Positions 53,757 to 62,422 of a DNA stretch of 64,000 bases are shown here, piece after piece; position 1 is the stretch's first letter, and each line of letters begins with the position of its first letter. The stretch comes from Streptomyces griseus. GTDB lineage: Bacteria; Actinomycetota; Actinomycetes; Streptomycetales; Streptomycetaceae. A program made the position numbers and the translations under genes. The stretch is taken from assembly GCF_001715295.1 (NCBI RefSeq), contig NZ_MDKB01000001.1:494227-558226 (forward strand). Direction: 5' to 3'. The notes under the pieces were generated by a model. It searched no databases, was not told the origin of the DNA, and worked only from the letters and a program-made list of their open reading frames with translations.

Positions 53757-53770
53757 CCTGACCTGACCTG
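53751..53770. repeat. Tandem (ACCTG)x4 across the tail-gene stop codon
   Basis: Four exact copies of ACCTG span the TGA stop at 53754-53756. Adding or losing one unit by slippage would change the bases just after the stop but leave the reading frame up to it intact. Confidence 0.6.
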
Positions 53771-53846
53771 CGCCGGCCGACCCGCCCTGAACTTCCCGCC
53801 CGCCCCGCTCTCTTCCACTACGCACCTCCGAGGGGGACCCCTTCCC

Positions 53847-55391
53847 ATGCACGCAGATCTCTCCCGCGACACCTTCCGGCCCGAACGGCACTACGCGGCG
53901 GTCCTCGCCCAGCAGGGCCGGGTCCAGCTCGACGCCGACGCCAACGAACAGGCCGCGATCCAGCTGCACCGGGCCCGGACCACCACCGCCGACCTCATCG
54001 GGCAGCACGGCGGCCCGCGTGACGCGGCCGGATTCGAGGTGGGTTTCCTGGGCGGCGGCCGGGAGCTCGACGACCTCTCGCTCGGCGGCGGCCGCTACTA
54101 CGTCGACGGGATCCTGCTGGACGCGACCCGCCCCGAACCCGGCGTACCGGCGGGGGAGGAGGAGGCGGCTGCCGGCGGAGAGACCCCGGCGACCTGGACG
54201 TACTGGGACCAGCCGGACGGCCACCGGGACCCGGAGCGCCCCGGCGACCGGCTGCCCACCCAGTTCCCGTACCTCGCCTGCCTCAAGGTGTGGGAGCGCT
54301 CGGTGACCGCGGCCGAGGACCCGCTGCTGCGCGAGGTGGCGCTCGGGGCGGCCATGCCCGACACCGCGGCCCGGATCAAGACCGTATGGCAGGTGCTGCC
54401 GCTGCCCGGTGCGGAGCTGGAGCTGGCGGACGGGGCGACGAAGGACCAGGTCCGGGAGGCGTTCGCGCGATGGGCGGCGGCGCAGGCGCCCACCGCGCGG
54501 ATGGCCGCACGCAGTGAGCGGCCCGAGCATGCGGACGACCCCTGCCTGGTGGAGCCGGACGCCCGCTACCGGGGCCCCGAGAACCAGATGTACCGCGTGG
54601 AGATCCACCAGGGCGGCACCGCGGAGGACGCCACCTTCAAATGGTCGCGGGAGAACGGGTCCGTGACGCTGCCGGTCGACGAACTCGACGGGACCTGGGT
54701 GGAGTTGGCCTCGCTCGGCAACGACGACAAGCTCGGCCTCGACGTCGGCGACCAGGTGGAGTTCGTGGACACCGGCTACACCGGCCGGGGTGAACCGCTG
54801 CCGCTGCTGCGGGTCGAGGAGATCGACCTGCCGGGGCGGCGGGTACGGCTCTCGGACGAGCCGCACCCCTCGGTGGGGCGGCGCCCCGAACTCCACCCGT
54901 TCCTGCGGCGATGGGACCAGCGGTCCGGCGCCCGGGACGGGGGCGGCCCGCGCCGCCCGGAGCCGTCCACGGCGAAGCTGCGGGGCGGGGCGGTCCGGAT
55001 CGAGGAGGGGCGCTGGCTGCCGCTGGAGGACGGCGTACTCGTGTACTTCGAGCCGGGCGGGACCTACCGGTCCGGCGACTTCTGGACCCTCCCGGCCCGG
55101 ACCGTGACGGGCGGCGTCGAGTGGCCCACGGACACGGCCCGCCGCCCGCTGCTGCGGTCCCCCCGGGGCATCCGGGTCCACTACGCACCGCTGGCCTGGG
55201 TGCTTGGGGAGGGATCGGTCGCGGATCTGCGCATGACGTTCGCGCCGCTGGCCGCCGTCATCCCCGCGGCGAGCGAGCGGGAACTGGCCGCGGAGGCGGA
55301 GGCCGAAGCGGAAGCCGAGGCCGGGGAGAACGCCCCCGCCGGCGCGGACGGACCGACGTCGCAGCGGGACGAGGGACAACCCGAGAACTGA
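53847..55391 (+). CDS. DUF6519 tail/baseplate protein
   Basis: 514 aa. The start HADLSRDTFRPERHYAAVLAQQGRVQLDADANEQ is the DUF6519 motif of proteins encoded with phage-tail-like and eCIS clusters. FKWSRENGSVTLPVDELDG and a strand-rich centre suggest a fibre or surface attachment role. The last ~40 residues are an Ala/Glu repeat (AEAEAEAEA) and a disordered tail. It follows the tail gene by 90 bp. Confidence 0.82.
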   Translation: MHADLSRDTFRPERHYAAVLAQQGRVQLDADANEQAAIQLHRARTTTADLIGQHGGPRDAAGFEVGFLGGGRELDDLSLGGGRYYVDGILLDATRPEPGVPAGEEEAAAGGETPATWTYWDQPDGHRDPERPGDRLPTQFPYLACLKVWERSVTAAEDPLLREVALGAAMPDTAARIKTVWQVLPLPGAELELADGATKDQVREAFARWAAAQAPTARMAARSERPEHADDPCLVEPDARYRGPENQMYRVEIHQGGTAEDATFKWSRENGSVTLPVDELDGTWVELASLGNDDKLGLDVGDQVEFVDTGYTGRGEPLPLLRVEEIDLPGRRVRLSDEPHPSVGRRPELHPFLRRWDQRSGARDGGGPRRPEPSTAKLRGGAVRIEEGRWLPLEDGVLVYFEPGGTYRSGDFWTLPARTVTGGVEWPTDTARRPLLRSPRGIRVHYAPLAWVLGEGSVADLRMTFAPLAAVIPAASERELAAEAEAEAEAEAGENAPAGADGPTSQRDEGQPEN

Positions 55392-55419
55392 CGCATCACC
55401 TGGACGAAGGAGCACCACG

Positions 55420-56304
55420 ATGGCAACGCCCCTGTCCGCAGCCGGACTCCTCAAGGCCCTTCGGGACGAGGGTCTGCAGGTCGTCGAGCACCGGAGCTGG
55501 CGCACCCACAACCGCAACCACAAGGGCCCGTGGGGGCCCGTGTACGGAGTGATGATCCATCACACCGTGACCTCGGGCACGCAGAGTTCTGTGGACCTCT
55601 GCTACGACGGCCACGCGAATCTGCCGGGGCCGCTGTGCCACGGAGTGATCGCCAAGGACGGCACGGTCCACCTGGTCGGCCACGGCCGTGCCAACCACGC
55701 CGGACTCGGCGACGACGACGTCCTGCGCGCGGTGATCAATGAGACGGCCCTGCCCGCCGACAACGAGGCCAACACCGACGGCAACCGCTCCTTCTACGGC
55801 TTCGAGTGCATCAACCTCGGCAACGGCAAGGACCCGTGGCCGGCCGCCCAACTGGAGGCCGTCGAGAAGGCGGCAGCCGCGATCTGCCGGGCCCATGGCT
55901 GGAACCAGCGCTCGGTGATCGGCCACAAGGAGTGGCAGCCGGGGAAGATAGACCCGCGCGGTTTCACGATGGACTCGATGCGCGGCAGGATCAGGACGCG
56001 CCTCGCCGGCTCGCCCGACGGCCCGGCGAAGCCGCCCGCCCCCAAGCCTCCGGCGGCGTACGAGCCGTTCCCCGGAGCCGCGTTCTTCCGGGCCGGCCGG
56101 CACAGCGCCGTCATCACCGCGATGGGGAAGAGACTGGTGGCCGAGGGGTGCGGAAGGTACGAGGTCGGCCCGGGCCCGGACTGGTCCGAGGCGGACCGCG
56201 CCTCGTACGCCGCGTGGCAGCGCAAGCTGGGCTACTCGGGAAGCGGCGCGGACGGCATCCCGGGCAAGGCCAGCTGGGACAGACTCAAGGTGCCGAACGT
56301 CTGA
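55420..56304 (+). CDS. N-acetylmuramoyl-L-alanine amidase, endolysin-like, last eCIS gene
   Basis: 294 aa. Residues ~30-190 are an amidase-2/PGRP domain with zinc ligands in GVMIHHTVTSG and VIGHKEWQPGKIDPRG; it cuts the bond between MurNAc and L-Ala. A Pro/Ala/Lys linker follows and the C-terminal ~75 residues (GAAFFRAGRHSAVITAMGKRL, YAAWQRKLGYSGSGADG, ASWDRLKVP) are a peptidoglycan-binding domain common in Streptomyces phage lysins. There is no signal peptide or TM segment, so it should stay in the cytosol or on the particle. It is 28 bp after the DUF6519 gene, before a strong terminator. Confidence 0.87.
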   Translation: MATPLSAAGLLKALRDEGLQVVEHRSWRTHNRNHKGPWGPVYGVMIHHTVTSGTQSSVDLCYDGHANLPGPLCHGVIAKDGTVHLVGHGRANHAGLGDDDVLRAVINETALPADNEANTDGNRSFYGFECINLGNGKDPWPAAQLEAVEKAAAAICRAHGWNQRSVIGHKEWQPGKIDPRGFTMDSMRGRIRTRLAGSPDGPAKPPAPKPPAAYEPFPGAAFFRAGRHSAVITAMGKRLVAEGCGRYEVGPGPDWSEADRASYAAWQRKLGYSGSGADGIPGKASWDRLKVPNV

Positions 56305-56608
56305 GCCCGCCGGGGCTGCCCGATGCCGAGGACCGGTCGGCCCTTCTCACGGGCCGCCGCACCGGGCGGTACCGTCGTCGTGACGTGCGCGCGGTGCCCG
56401 GCAGCCCTGAGTGGGCCGGGCACCGCGCGCGGCGGTCGTCCCGCCGGCCAAGGGCCGTCCCGCACGTCACGGCGGGCGCGCGAGGACGGCTACGGCACCT
56501 CGCCGCGTGGTCGGAACGTCCCCGTACAGCCCCTACGCCGGCCCTCCGTCGTGCGGAGCACCGCATCCGACGAGGCGCGCCGGTCCACCGGGAAACGCGG
56601 GACGCCCC
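56305..56608. other. Convergent intergenic region eCIS-snapalysin (no gene seen)
   Basis: 304 bp without a gene. It contains the operon terminator (56387-56430) followed by copy 2 of the structured repeat (56451-56613). Confidence 0.6.
56387..56430. terminator. Terminator at the end of the eCIS operon
   Basis: A perfect 16-bp stem (GCGCGCGGTGCCCGGC, 56387-56402, with 56415-56430) with a 12-nt loop, 82 bp after the amidase stop, between convergent genes. It lies next to repeat copy 2 but is separate from it. Confidence 0.8.
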
Positions 56609-56613
56609 TCAGG
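56451..56613. repeat. ~160-bp structured intergenic repeat, copy 2
   Basis: Begins with the identical 17 bases AGGGCCGTCCCGCACGT as copy 1 at 16211. It shares CCTCGCCGCGT, GGAACGTCC-CGTAC, CCTCCG-CGTGC, ACCGCATCCGACG and GGGACG...CCCTCAGGG in the same order. The right arm has lost about ten bases, so the terminal inverted repeat is broken, and the central palindrome is degenerate. The element overlaps the snapalysin stop codon on the minus strand. Confidence 0.7.
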
Positions 56614-57190
56614 GCGCGTCCACCAGAGTGCGGCCGGCGGCCGGCACGAGCGAGGCGAGGCCGTTGGCGTAGGCGCTCTCGACGCGGGCTCGCTCCGTCG
56701 CGTTCGGGACCGCGTTCGTGCAACTGGTGCCCGCGCTCGACCCTGACATCAGCTGGGAGCACGGGCCGGGCTTGGTGTCCGGCAGGCCCAGGCTGTGCCC
56801 GACCTCGTGGGCGGCGATGCGGGTCTTGTCGTAGCCCTGGGAAACCGCCTGACTGCCCAGTTCGACCCGTACCTGGCCGCCCGGGCGCACCGGGCCGAGC
56901 GTCGCCTGCGGCCATCCGGTGGTGGCGACGATCTGAATCTCGGCCCGGGTGCCGGGCGCGGCTTCCACCAGCCTGACGTTTGCCACGTTCTGGTTCCACG
57001 AGGCGACTCCGGCGGCGATGGCCGCTTCCCAGCCGGCTGCCCGGCTGTCGTCGTAGCGGAGTGTCACCACCGCTGCCGCGGCCTTCGCCGTGGCCGGCTG
57101 CGGTGCGGGTGCGGCGTGCGCCGCCGTGGCCGCGGCCAGGGTGATCGTGGCGGCGGTACAGGCTGCCTTCAGCCATGAGGAGTGCGGCAT
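56609..57190 (-). CDS. Snapalysin family zinc metalloprotease
   Basis: A secreted small neutral protease of 193 aa. Sec signal peptide at ~1-26 (KAACTAATITLAAATAAHA). The metzincin-like zinc motif HEVGHSLGLPD, with the third ligand Asp, is the snapalysin signature; a disulfide pair (GPCSQLMSGSSAGTSC) and a conserved YANGLASL end are present. Classic snpA genes are paired with a divergent LysR-type activator; none is visible here. The ATG at 57190 has AAGGGACAGC upstream. Confidence 0.9.
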   Translation of the reverse strand: MPHSSWLKAACTAATITLAAATAAHAAPAPQPATAKAAAAVVTLRYDDSRAAGWEAAIAAGVASWNQNVANVRLVEAAPGTRAEIQIVATTGWPQATLGPVRPGGQVRVELGSQAVSQGYDKTRIAAHEVGHSLGLPDTKPGPCSQLMSGSSAGTSCTNAVPNATERARVESAYANGLASLVPAAGRTLVDAP

Positions 57191-57666
57191 TGCTGTCCCT
57201 TCACTCGTGGGGGACTCGGCTCAGCTCGGAACCGAGAGCGGGGGAGAGGGACCGCATCGGCGAGGGGGCCGGTCGCAGGTTCTCCCGGGGCCTCAGAACT
57301 ATGCCCAGCAGCTCGCTCTTAGCATGCCCCTGTCATTGAAATGGGCTGGAAAAGATGCCTCGCGCCGTTGCCGGACGCCACCCGTGTGTGGGCCCTCCGT
57401 GGTTCGGGGCTCCGGTTCGGTGGTACGGGCGGCGTGCCAGGGCGTGGCCGGAGGCCTTCGACCGTGCGCGACCGGGAAGACGTCCCGGTACCGGGAAGCG
57501 GTGATCGCGATCCTCTCGCCGGTCACGGCTCCGGATTGAGGACGACGGACGGGCACTGCTCCCGAGGATGTCCTCGATTCCGCGGCGGCCGCGTCCTCTG
57601 CCGCGCACGCGGCCCGTCCCCAGCTGTGCCGGAACCAGGCGTGCTTCCGACGGCGACTTCCTGCCG
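57191..57666. other. Intergenic region snapalysin-GAP1 (no gene seen)
   Basis: 476 bp with no supported gene. A 6-bp stem (GACGGC 57649-57654 with GCCGTC 57663-57668) overlaps the GAP1 stop. A low-GC patch at ~57318-57352 may hold the snapalysin promoter. Confidence 0.4.
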
Positions 57667-60078
57667 TCACCCCCGGCGCATACGCCCCACGACGCGCTTG
57701 CCGAGGCGTCCGATCGAGCGGGACGGGCGGTTCCAGGCGCGGAAGGCGTCGAGTGTGCGGCTGCTTCCCCCGTGTTCGACGGCTCGCTCCACCGCCGTGA
57801 CGCCCTCGACGGGAAGGGCGCGCACCACGGGGCGCAGGACCTCGTCGAGCAGGGCGGTGCGGGTCCTCGTCCAGGCGTCGCCCGCGTGCGGGTGGGCGGT
57901 CCATACGGTGAAGCAGTCCGCCACGTACGCGGGTTCGTCCCGCAACCGGGCCACGGTCACGTCGTGGTGGGCGATTCGGCCGTAGGCAGCGATCAGGTCC
58001 TCGTCGTCGCTGTGCACGAAGGCGTACAGCTCCGCCTCGGGGCGGTCGGGGGCGAGCAGCCGCCGGGCCAGGGCGCCGTAGGCGTGTTCCAGGACCACGG
58101 GCTCGACCGGTTCGGCGAGGGCACGCAGCGAGCGGGCGCGTTCCGTCCAGCCGGGTTCAGCCGCACCGGAGCGCACCTCGCGGGCGAAGTCCAGCAGCAG
58201 CAGGGCGGCGCGCACCCGGGCGCCCATCTCCTGCGGGAAGCCGCGCAGCAGGTCGTGGGCGAGTTCCGGGGCGTCCTCGTCGTCGAGGGGGGCGCCCAGC
58301 GCGGCGTCCACCAGACGCGCCCACGTGCCGGCCGTCCGGTGGGCGTCGGACGTGGTCTCCCCCAGCAGCGACCGGGCCTCGCCCGCCGTGGGGGTGCCCT
58401 CGCCCCACACCAGGCCCACGGCCGTGCGCAGCACCAGCGGCTCGGCGAACGGGGACATGCCCGCGGCCCGCAGCACCGTGTGCAGGACCGTCACCCGGTC
58501 CGTCCCGCGCGCCTTGGCGCCGGGCGCCTCGGCGCACATCCGCAGGTGCGGCAGCGCCTGCGTCCCGGTGAACGGCAGGGCGACCTGGAGAAGCAAGCGC
58601 TCCGTCCCCGCCGGGTCGTCCGGAGCGAGCCGGTCCAGCTCGCCGAGCAACGCCGTACGCACGTCGAACTGCTCGTCCAGCAGGTCGAGCAGCGTGCGGC
58701 ACCCGCCGGCCTCCGGGTCCTCGAGCAGGGCGCGGGCCAGCCGGTGGACGACACCGGGGAGCAACTCCTCGCAGTCCATGCCGAGTAGCCGCACGAGCCG
58801 CAGCAACTGCACCGTCCGCGCCACCCGGGTGACCCCGGTGGCCAGTTCGGCCAGCATCTCGTCCCCGAGCTCCTCGACCAGCGCGGTGACCGCCTGCTCC
58901 CCGGCGGCCTCGGCGAAGGCCGACCGCGCGGGTGGTTCGAGCGCCGCGTCGCCGCCCCGCACCGCTTCCGTGACCAGCAGCGCGGCCAGCGGCGCGGTGA
59001 CCGCCGCGGGGCTGCGGCCGTCCAACGCGGTGAGCAGCCTCAGTGCGGCGGCGCATTCGGCGGCCGTGCGGTCGTCGGCGGGCGCGGTCAGCGCGTCGGT
59101 CAGCTGCCGGGTCCGTTTCTCGTCCAGCGCGTACGGCCGTTCGGCGGCCCAGTCGGCGGCGGCGGCGCGCTCGGCCGAACCGAGCGGGATGCCCGCGCCC
59201 AGTGCCGTCACGGCCAGTGGGCCGGCGGCGAAGGGCTCGCCCGGCAGCTCCGCGGCCTCCCGGAAGAGTTCCGGTGCGCGGCTGCGCCAGATCCGGGCGG
59301 CGGTGCCCGCCCAGGCGTCCTGCGCCGTCGCCGCGGGCCGTGGGCCGGCCGCGGAGTGCACCCGGAAGCGGGGGTCGCGCACGTCGGGAGCGTCCTCGGG
59401 GAGAACCCCGACGGCCTGGTGCGAGGTGCGCCCGGGCTGCCGGGTGTACGTGGTGAAGGTCAGCCGCTCCGCGTGCTCCCGGGGCAGGACGGCCGTGGCC
59501 AGGGCGATCCACCGGGCCACGTCCGCGCTCTGCCGCTCCACGAGGACGACCTGCGGTGCGGACGGATCCTCGCTCACCCGCCGCAGATCGGCGAGGACGG
59601 CGGCGAGCCACGGACCACGGGAGACCGCGAAGTCACCGAGACCTTCGCGGGAGAACCCCCGGGAAGGGCCGCTCGACAGGGCCATCGAGGTCAACGGGTC
59701 GGCCGGTGTGCGGTCCGGCGCGGCGGAGAGCCATCCGGCGGCGCCCCACGCGGCGACCGGGAGGATCCGGCCCGGGACGGACGTACCCGCCGGGAGATGC
59801 ACGGCGTGGGCATGGAACCCGCCCCCGCCCACGGCCACCGTACGGCTGAGCAGATGGCTGCCGTCGGCAAGCGCGGTGAAGCCGAACGCGACCGGCAGCG
59901 AACGGAGTTCGGCGCCGGTCAGCCGTTGCGGGGTGCCTGCGGGAGCCTCGTAGGCGAGGAGCGGGGCGGCCTCCGCGCGTATCGGCCCGGGTATCGCGGG
60001 GTCCACGGCGGTGAACCGGCCCTCCGGCTCCCCGCCCCCGGCCGTGACGGAGATGTAGTGCAACTGCGGGAGGCTCAT
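57667..60078 (-). CDS. GTPase-associated protein 1-like protein
   Basis: 803 aa. The N-terminus LPQLHYISVTAGG with FTAVDPAIPGPIRAEAAPLLAYEAP and LGDFAVSRGPWLAAVLADLRRV matches the GAP1 family encoded beside GTPase/vWA systems in actinobacteria; the rest is Ala/Leu-rich helical repeat. The ATG at 60078 is preceded by GAGGGCC; the open frame continues upstream as Arg/Pro-rich sequence that is not convincing. Unusually, no GTPase, GAP2 or vWA gene lies beside it. Function unknown. Confidence 0.75.
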   Translation of the reverse strand: MSLPQLHYISVTAGGGEPEGRFTAVDPAIPGPIRAEAAPLLAYEAPAGTPQRLTGAELRSLPVAFGFTALADGSHLLSRTVAVGGGGFHAHAVHLPAGTSVPGRILPVAAWGAAGWLSAAPDRTPADPLTSMALSSGPSRGFSREGLGDFAVSRGPWLAAVLADLRRVSEDPSAPQVVLVERQSADVARWIALATAVLPREHAERLTFTTYTRQPGRTSHQAVGVLPEDAPDVRDPRFRVHSAAGPRPAATAQDAWAGTAARIWRSRAPELFREAAELPGEPFAAGPLAVTALGAGIPLGSAERAAAADWAAERPYALDEKRTRQLTDALTAPADDRTAAECAAALRLLTALDGRSPAAVTAPLAALLVTEAVRGGDAALEPPARSAFAEAAGEQAVTALVEELGDEMLAELATGVTRVARTVQLLRLVRLLGMDCEELLPGVVHRLARALLEDPEAGGCRTLLDLLDEQFDVRTALLGELDRLAPDDPAGTERLLLQVALPFTGTQALPHLRMCAEAPGAKARGTDRVTVLHTVLRAAGMSPFAEPLVLRTAVGLVWGEGTPTAGEARSLLGETTSDAHRTAGTWARLVDAALGAPLDDEDAPELAHDLLRGFPQEMGARVRAALLLLDFAREVRSGAAEPGWTERARSLRALAEPVEPVVLEHAYGALARRLLAPDRPEAELYAFVHSDDEDLIAAYGRIAHHDVTVARLRDEPAYVADCFTVWTAHPHAGDAWTRTRTALLDEVLRPVVRALPVEGVTAVERAVEHGGSSRTLDAFRAWNRPSRSIGRLGKRVVGRMRRG

Positions 60079-60378
60079 GCGTCGGCCCTCATCGTCCCTG
60101 CCACGTCCGGTCCCCATGACACGCACCGGCTTGCCGCGCGCCGCCCTGTCGGGACGGCCGGAACCGGTGGAGCGACGACCCCGGCGGGGAGCTTTCCGCA
60201 GTCGTGCGGGCGACGTTATCAAGGCCTGACGCCCCGTTGGGCCGCATGCGGCCCGAAGCCGGGGCTGCGGATTCCGCACGGCGGATGACAGGCGGGCCGG
60301 CCCGCCGCCGCCCGGCCGGGTGTCCGGTCCGCGGAGCGTGGGCGGACCGCCCGGCGCCACCCTGCCCGGCCGGACCCG

Positions 60379-60408
60379 TTGACAAAACGGAGCAGTGTTC
60401 CGTAAATT
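60379..60408 (+). promoter_or_regulatory. Promoter of the alpha/beta hydrolase gene
   Basis: TTGACA (60379-60384) is a perfect -35 box; TAAATT (60403-60408) is the -10 at 18-bp spacing. It lies ~110 bp upstream of the ATG and overlaps operator 1. Confidence 0.5.
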
Positions 60409-60425
60409 AAGTGGAACAGCGTTCC
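60389..60425. promoter_or_regulatory. Two palindromic operators over the hydrolase promoter
   Basis: GGAGCAGTGTTCC (60389-60401) lies between -35 and -10; GGAACAGCGTTCC (60413-60425) lies just after the -10. Both are versions of a 13-bp palindrome GGAACAnnGTTCC type, 24 bp centre to centre, the layout of TetR-family operators. The bound regulator is not certain; the nearest regulator gene is MarR-type at 61683. Confidence 0.55.
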
Positions 60426-60517
60426 GATTGTGTGACCGCGGAGAACGCTTCCGACTCCACACCCCGCCGCCGGCCCGACATGCCCGGGGGCGGGGGAAAT
60501 CGAAGGGAAAGCGCATC

Positions 60518-61492
60518 ATGAGCGCATCGACCCGCACGGCCGGTACCTCCGGGCCGCCCACCCCGGTCCTCTCGGTCAGCCCCGTGGTGCTGCCGATCCC
60601 CGGCCGGCCCGTGGACCTTCAGATACGGGTCTCCGCGCCCGTGACCGGCCGTAACCTTCCGGTCGTCCTCCTCTCGCACGGCCAGGGCCACTCGAACCAC
60701 CTCTCCTCGCTGGACGGGTACGCCCCTCTCGCCGACTTCTGGGCCGCGCACGGCTTCGTCGTCATCCAGCCCACCCATCTCAGCTCCGCGACCCTGGACC
60801 TGGACCCCGCTACTCCCGGGGCGCCGCTGTTCTGGCGCTCGCGGACCGAGGACATGCGGCACATCCTCGACCGGCTCGACGCGGTCGAGGCCGCCGTCCC
60901 GCAACTCGCCGGCCGCCTGGACCACGACAAGATCGCCGTGGCCGGGCACTCCATGGGCGGACACACCGCGAGCCTGCTGCTGGGCGCCACGGTCACCGAT
61001 CCGCACGACGGCACGGACGAGGACACGGCCGATCCCCGCATCAAGGCGGGCGTCCTGCTCGCCGCGCCCGGCCGGGGCGGCGACGCCCTCAGCGCGACCG
61101 CGGCCGCCGGCCTCTCCTTCCTGCGGACCACGGACTTCTCCCGGATGGCCACGCCCGCGCTCGTGGTCGCCGGGGACAAGGACGACTCCGCCCATCTGAC
61201 GGTCAACGGCTGGCAGTGGCACGCCGATCCGTACGTCCTCTCCCCGGGGCGCAAGTCCCTGCTCACCCTGTTCGGCGCGGAGCACGGGCTCGGCGGAGTG
61301 TCCGGTTACGACGTCGCGGAGACCACGGACGAGAGCCCGGCGCGGGTGGCCGCCGTCCAGCAGCTCACCTGGGCCTACCTGCGTAGCGAGCTCTATCCCG
61401 GGGACCCCGCCTGGCGGTCTGCCTGCGAGGCGCTGACGGCCGGCCCCGACCCGCTCGGACGCGTGGAGTCCAAGGAGGTGGAGTCCAGGTAA
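60518..61492 (+). CDS. Alpha/beta hydrolase (chlorophyllase/dienelactone-type)
   Basis: 324 aa. The nucleophile elbow GHSMGGHTASLLLG near residue 145, an oxyanion region VVLLSHGQGHSNHL near 50, DKDD acid near 230 and a catalytic-type His in GAEHGLGG. VVIQPTHLSSATL places it near the chlorophyllase-like/PET-hydrolase-like cluster. No signal peptide. The natural substrate is unknown. It is controlled by a strong promoter with tandem palindromes, so expression is probably repressed until an inducer appears. ATG at 60518 with GAAGGGA upstream. Confidence 0.8.
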   Translation: MSASTRTAGTSGPPTPVLSVSPVVLPIPGRPVDLQIRVSAPVTGRNLPVVLLSHGQGHSNHLSSLDGYAPLADFWAAHGFVVIQPTHLSSATLDLDPATPGAPLFWRSRTEDMRHILDRLDAVEAAVPQLAGRLDHDKIAVAGHSMGGHTASLLLGATVTDPHDGTDEDTADPRIKAGVLLAAPGRGGDALSATAAAGLSFLRTTDFSRMATPALVVAGDKDDSAHLTVNGWQWHADPYVLSPGRKSLLTLFGAEHGLGGVSGYDVAETTDESPARVAAVQQLTWAYLRSELYPGDPAWRSACEALTAGPDPLGRVESKEVESR

Positions 61493-61682
61493 TCCGGGGG
61501 CCCGGTATTCCGCACCGCCGTGACGCACCGGCCGGCCCGGCGTCGCCGCGCGGGGGTGCGGGCGCGGAGCGCCGCTCCCCTGTGCGCCGTGCACGTACGC
61601 CGTGGTGGAATGTCTGCGGTTGCGGGCCCGGACGCAGGGCCGAGAGCCCGGACGCACGGCGAAGGCGGTCGAGAGAAGGACC

Positions 61683-62144
61683 ATGCAGAAGCGCGACAAG
61701 CCCACGCACCTGATCGAGTTCGAGACCATGGTGCTCGGGCGGCACCTCCAGCCGAGCGCACCCCGCTCCAGGCGGGGCGGCGGACTGGACCGCAGCGCGT
61801 ACCTCCTGCTCAGCCGCATCCGCATGCAGGGCCCGATGTCCATCGGGCAGCTCAGCGACGCCTTCGGCCTGGACGCCTCCACCCTCAACCGGCAGACCGC
61901 CGCCATGCTGAGGGCCGGTCTCGTCGAGCGCATCCCCGATCCGGACGGCGGCATCGCCCGCAAGTTCCGGATCACCGAGGAGGGGCAGAACGGTCTCGAC
62001 GCGGAGCGCGCCGAGAACATCCGGGGCCTGGAACGGGTCATGGCCGAGTGGGCTCCGGAGGAGGTCGCCGACTTCGCCGGCTACCTCAAACGCCTCAACA
62101 TCGACATCGAGAACCTCGACGGGCGCCCCTGGCCCCGCCCCTGA
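61683..62144 (+). CDS. MarR-family regulator
   Basis: 153 aa with a winged-helix core: [55 protein letters not shown] gives helices H3-H4 and the beta wing. MarR dimers respond to small phenolic or oxidative ligands. The gene lies 190 bp downstream of the hydrolase and 278 bp before tdh, on the same strand; which of them it controls cannot be decided. ATG at 61683 with AGAAGGACC upstream. Confidence 0.88.
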   Translation: MQKRDKPTHLIEFETMVLGRHLQPSAPRSRRGGGLDRSAYLLLSRIRMQGPMSIGQLSDAFGLDASTLNRQTAAMLRAGLVERIPDPDGGIARKFRITEEGQNGLDAERAENIRGLERVMAEWAPEEVADFAGYLKRLNIDIENLDGRPWPRP

Positions 62145-62422
62145 CCCCGCCGGGCCCGGCGGGCACCCCGCCGCGGGGCGTCCCGCTCCCGCGGTGTGAA
62201 GCACAACTGCGGCGGCGCTTAAGAAATCCTCGATGGACCTCGGGCCCCGGGTACGGCAGATTTCTCCGTGACGGCAGAGGGCGCCGGCACGCGGAGCGGA
62301 CGCACGCGTCCCGGCCTGTCCCGTCAGCCGTGACACCCCCCGTCCACCCCGGGCCGCAGGCCGCCTTCGGCATGCCCCCGGCCCGGGGTATTCACCCGTA
62401 CCAGGTACAGGGAGCCGCAGCA

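Larger units (their letters stand above)
60079..60517. other. Divergent intergenic region GAP1-hydrolase
   Basis: 439 bp without a gene. It includes a perfect 16-bp palindrome GGCGGGCCGGCCCGCC (60291-60306) and, near the hydrolase, the promoter and tandem operators at 60379-60425. The stretch 60378-60430 is visibly richer in A/T than its surroundings. Confidence 0.5.

Noticed and set aside
27141..56304. Prophage interpretation of the tail genes
   Set aside because: No capsid, portal, terminase, integrase or replication genes; AAA+ ATPase, DUF4255 and DUF4157 genes are eCIS markers.
27141..56304. Type VI secretion system
   Set aside because: No TssJ/L/M membrane complex, ClpV, or TssB/C pair; single sheath gene and DUF4255 fit eCIS.
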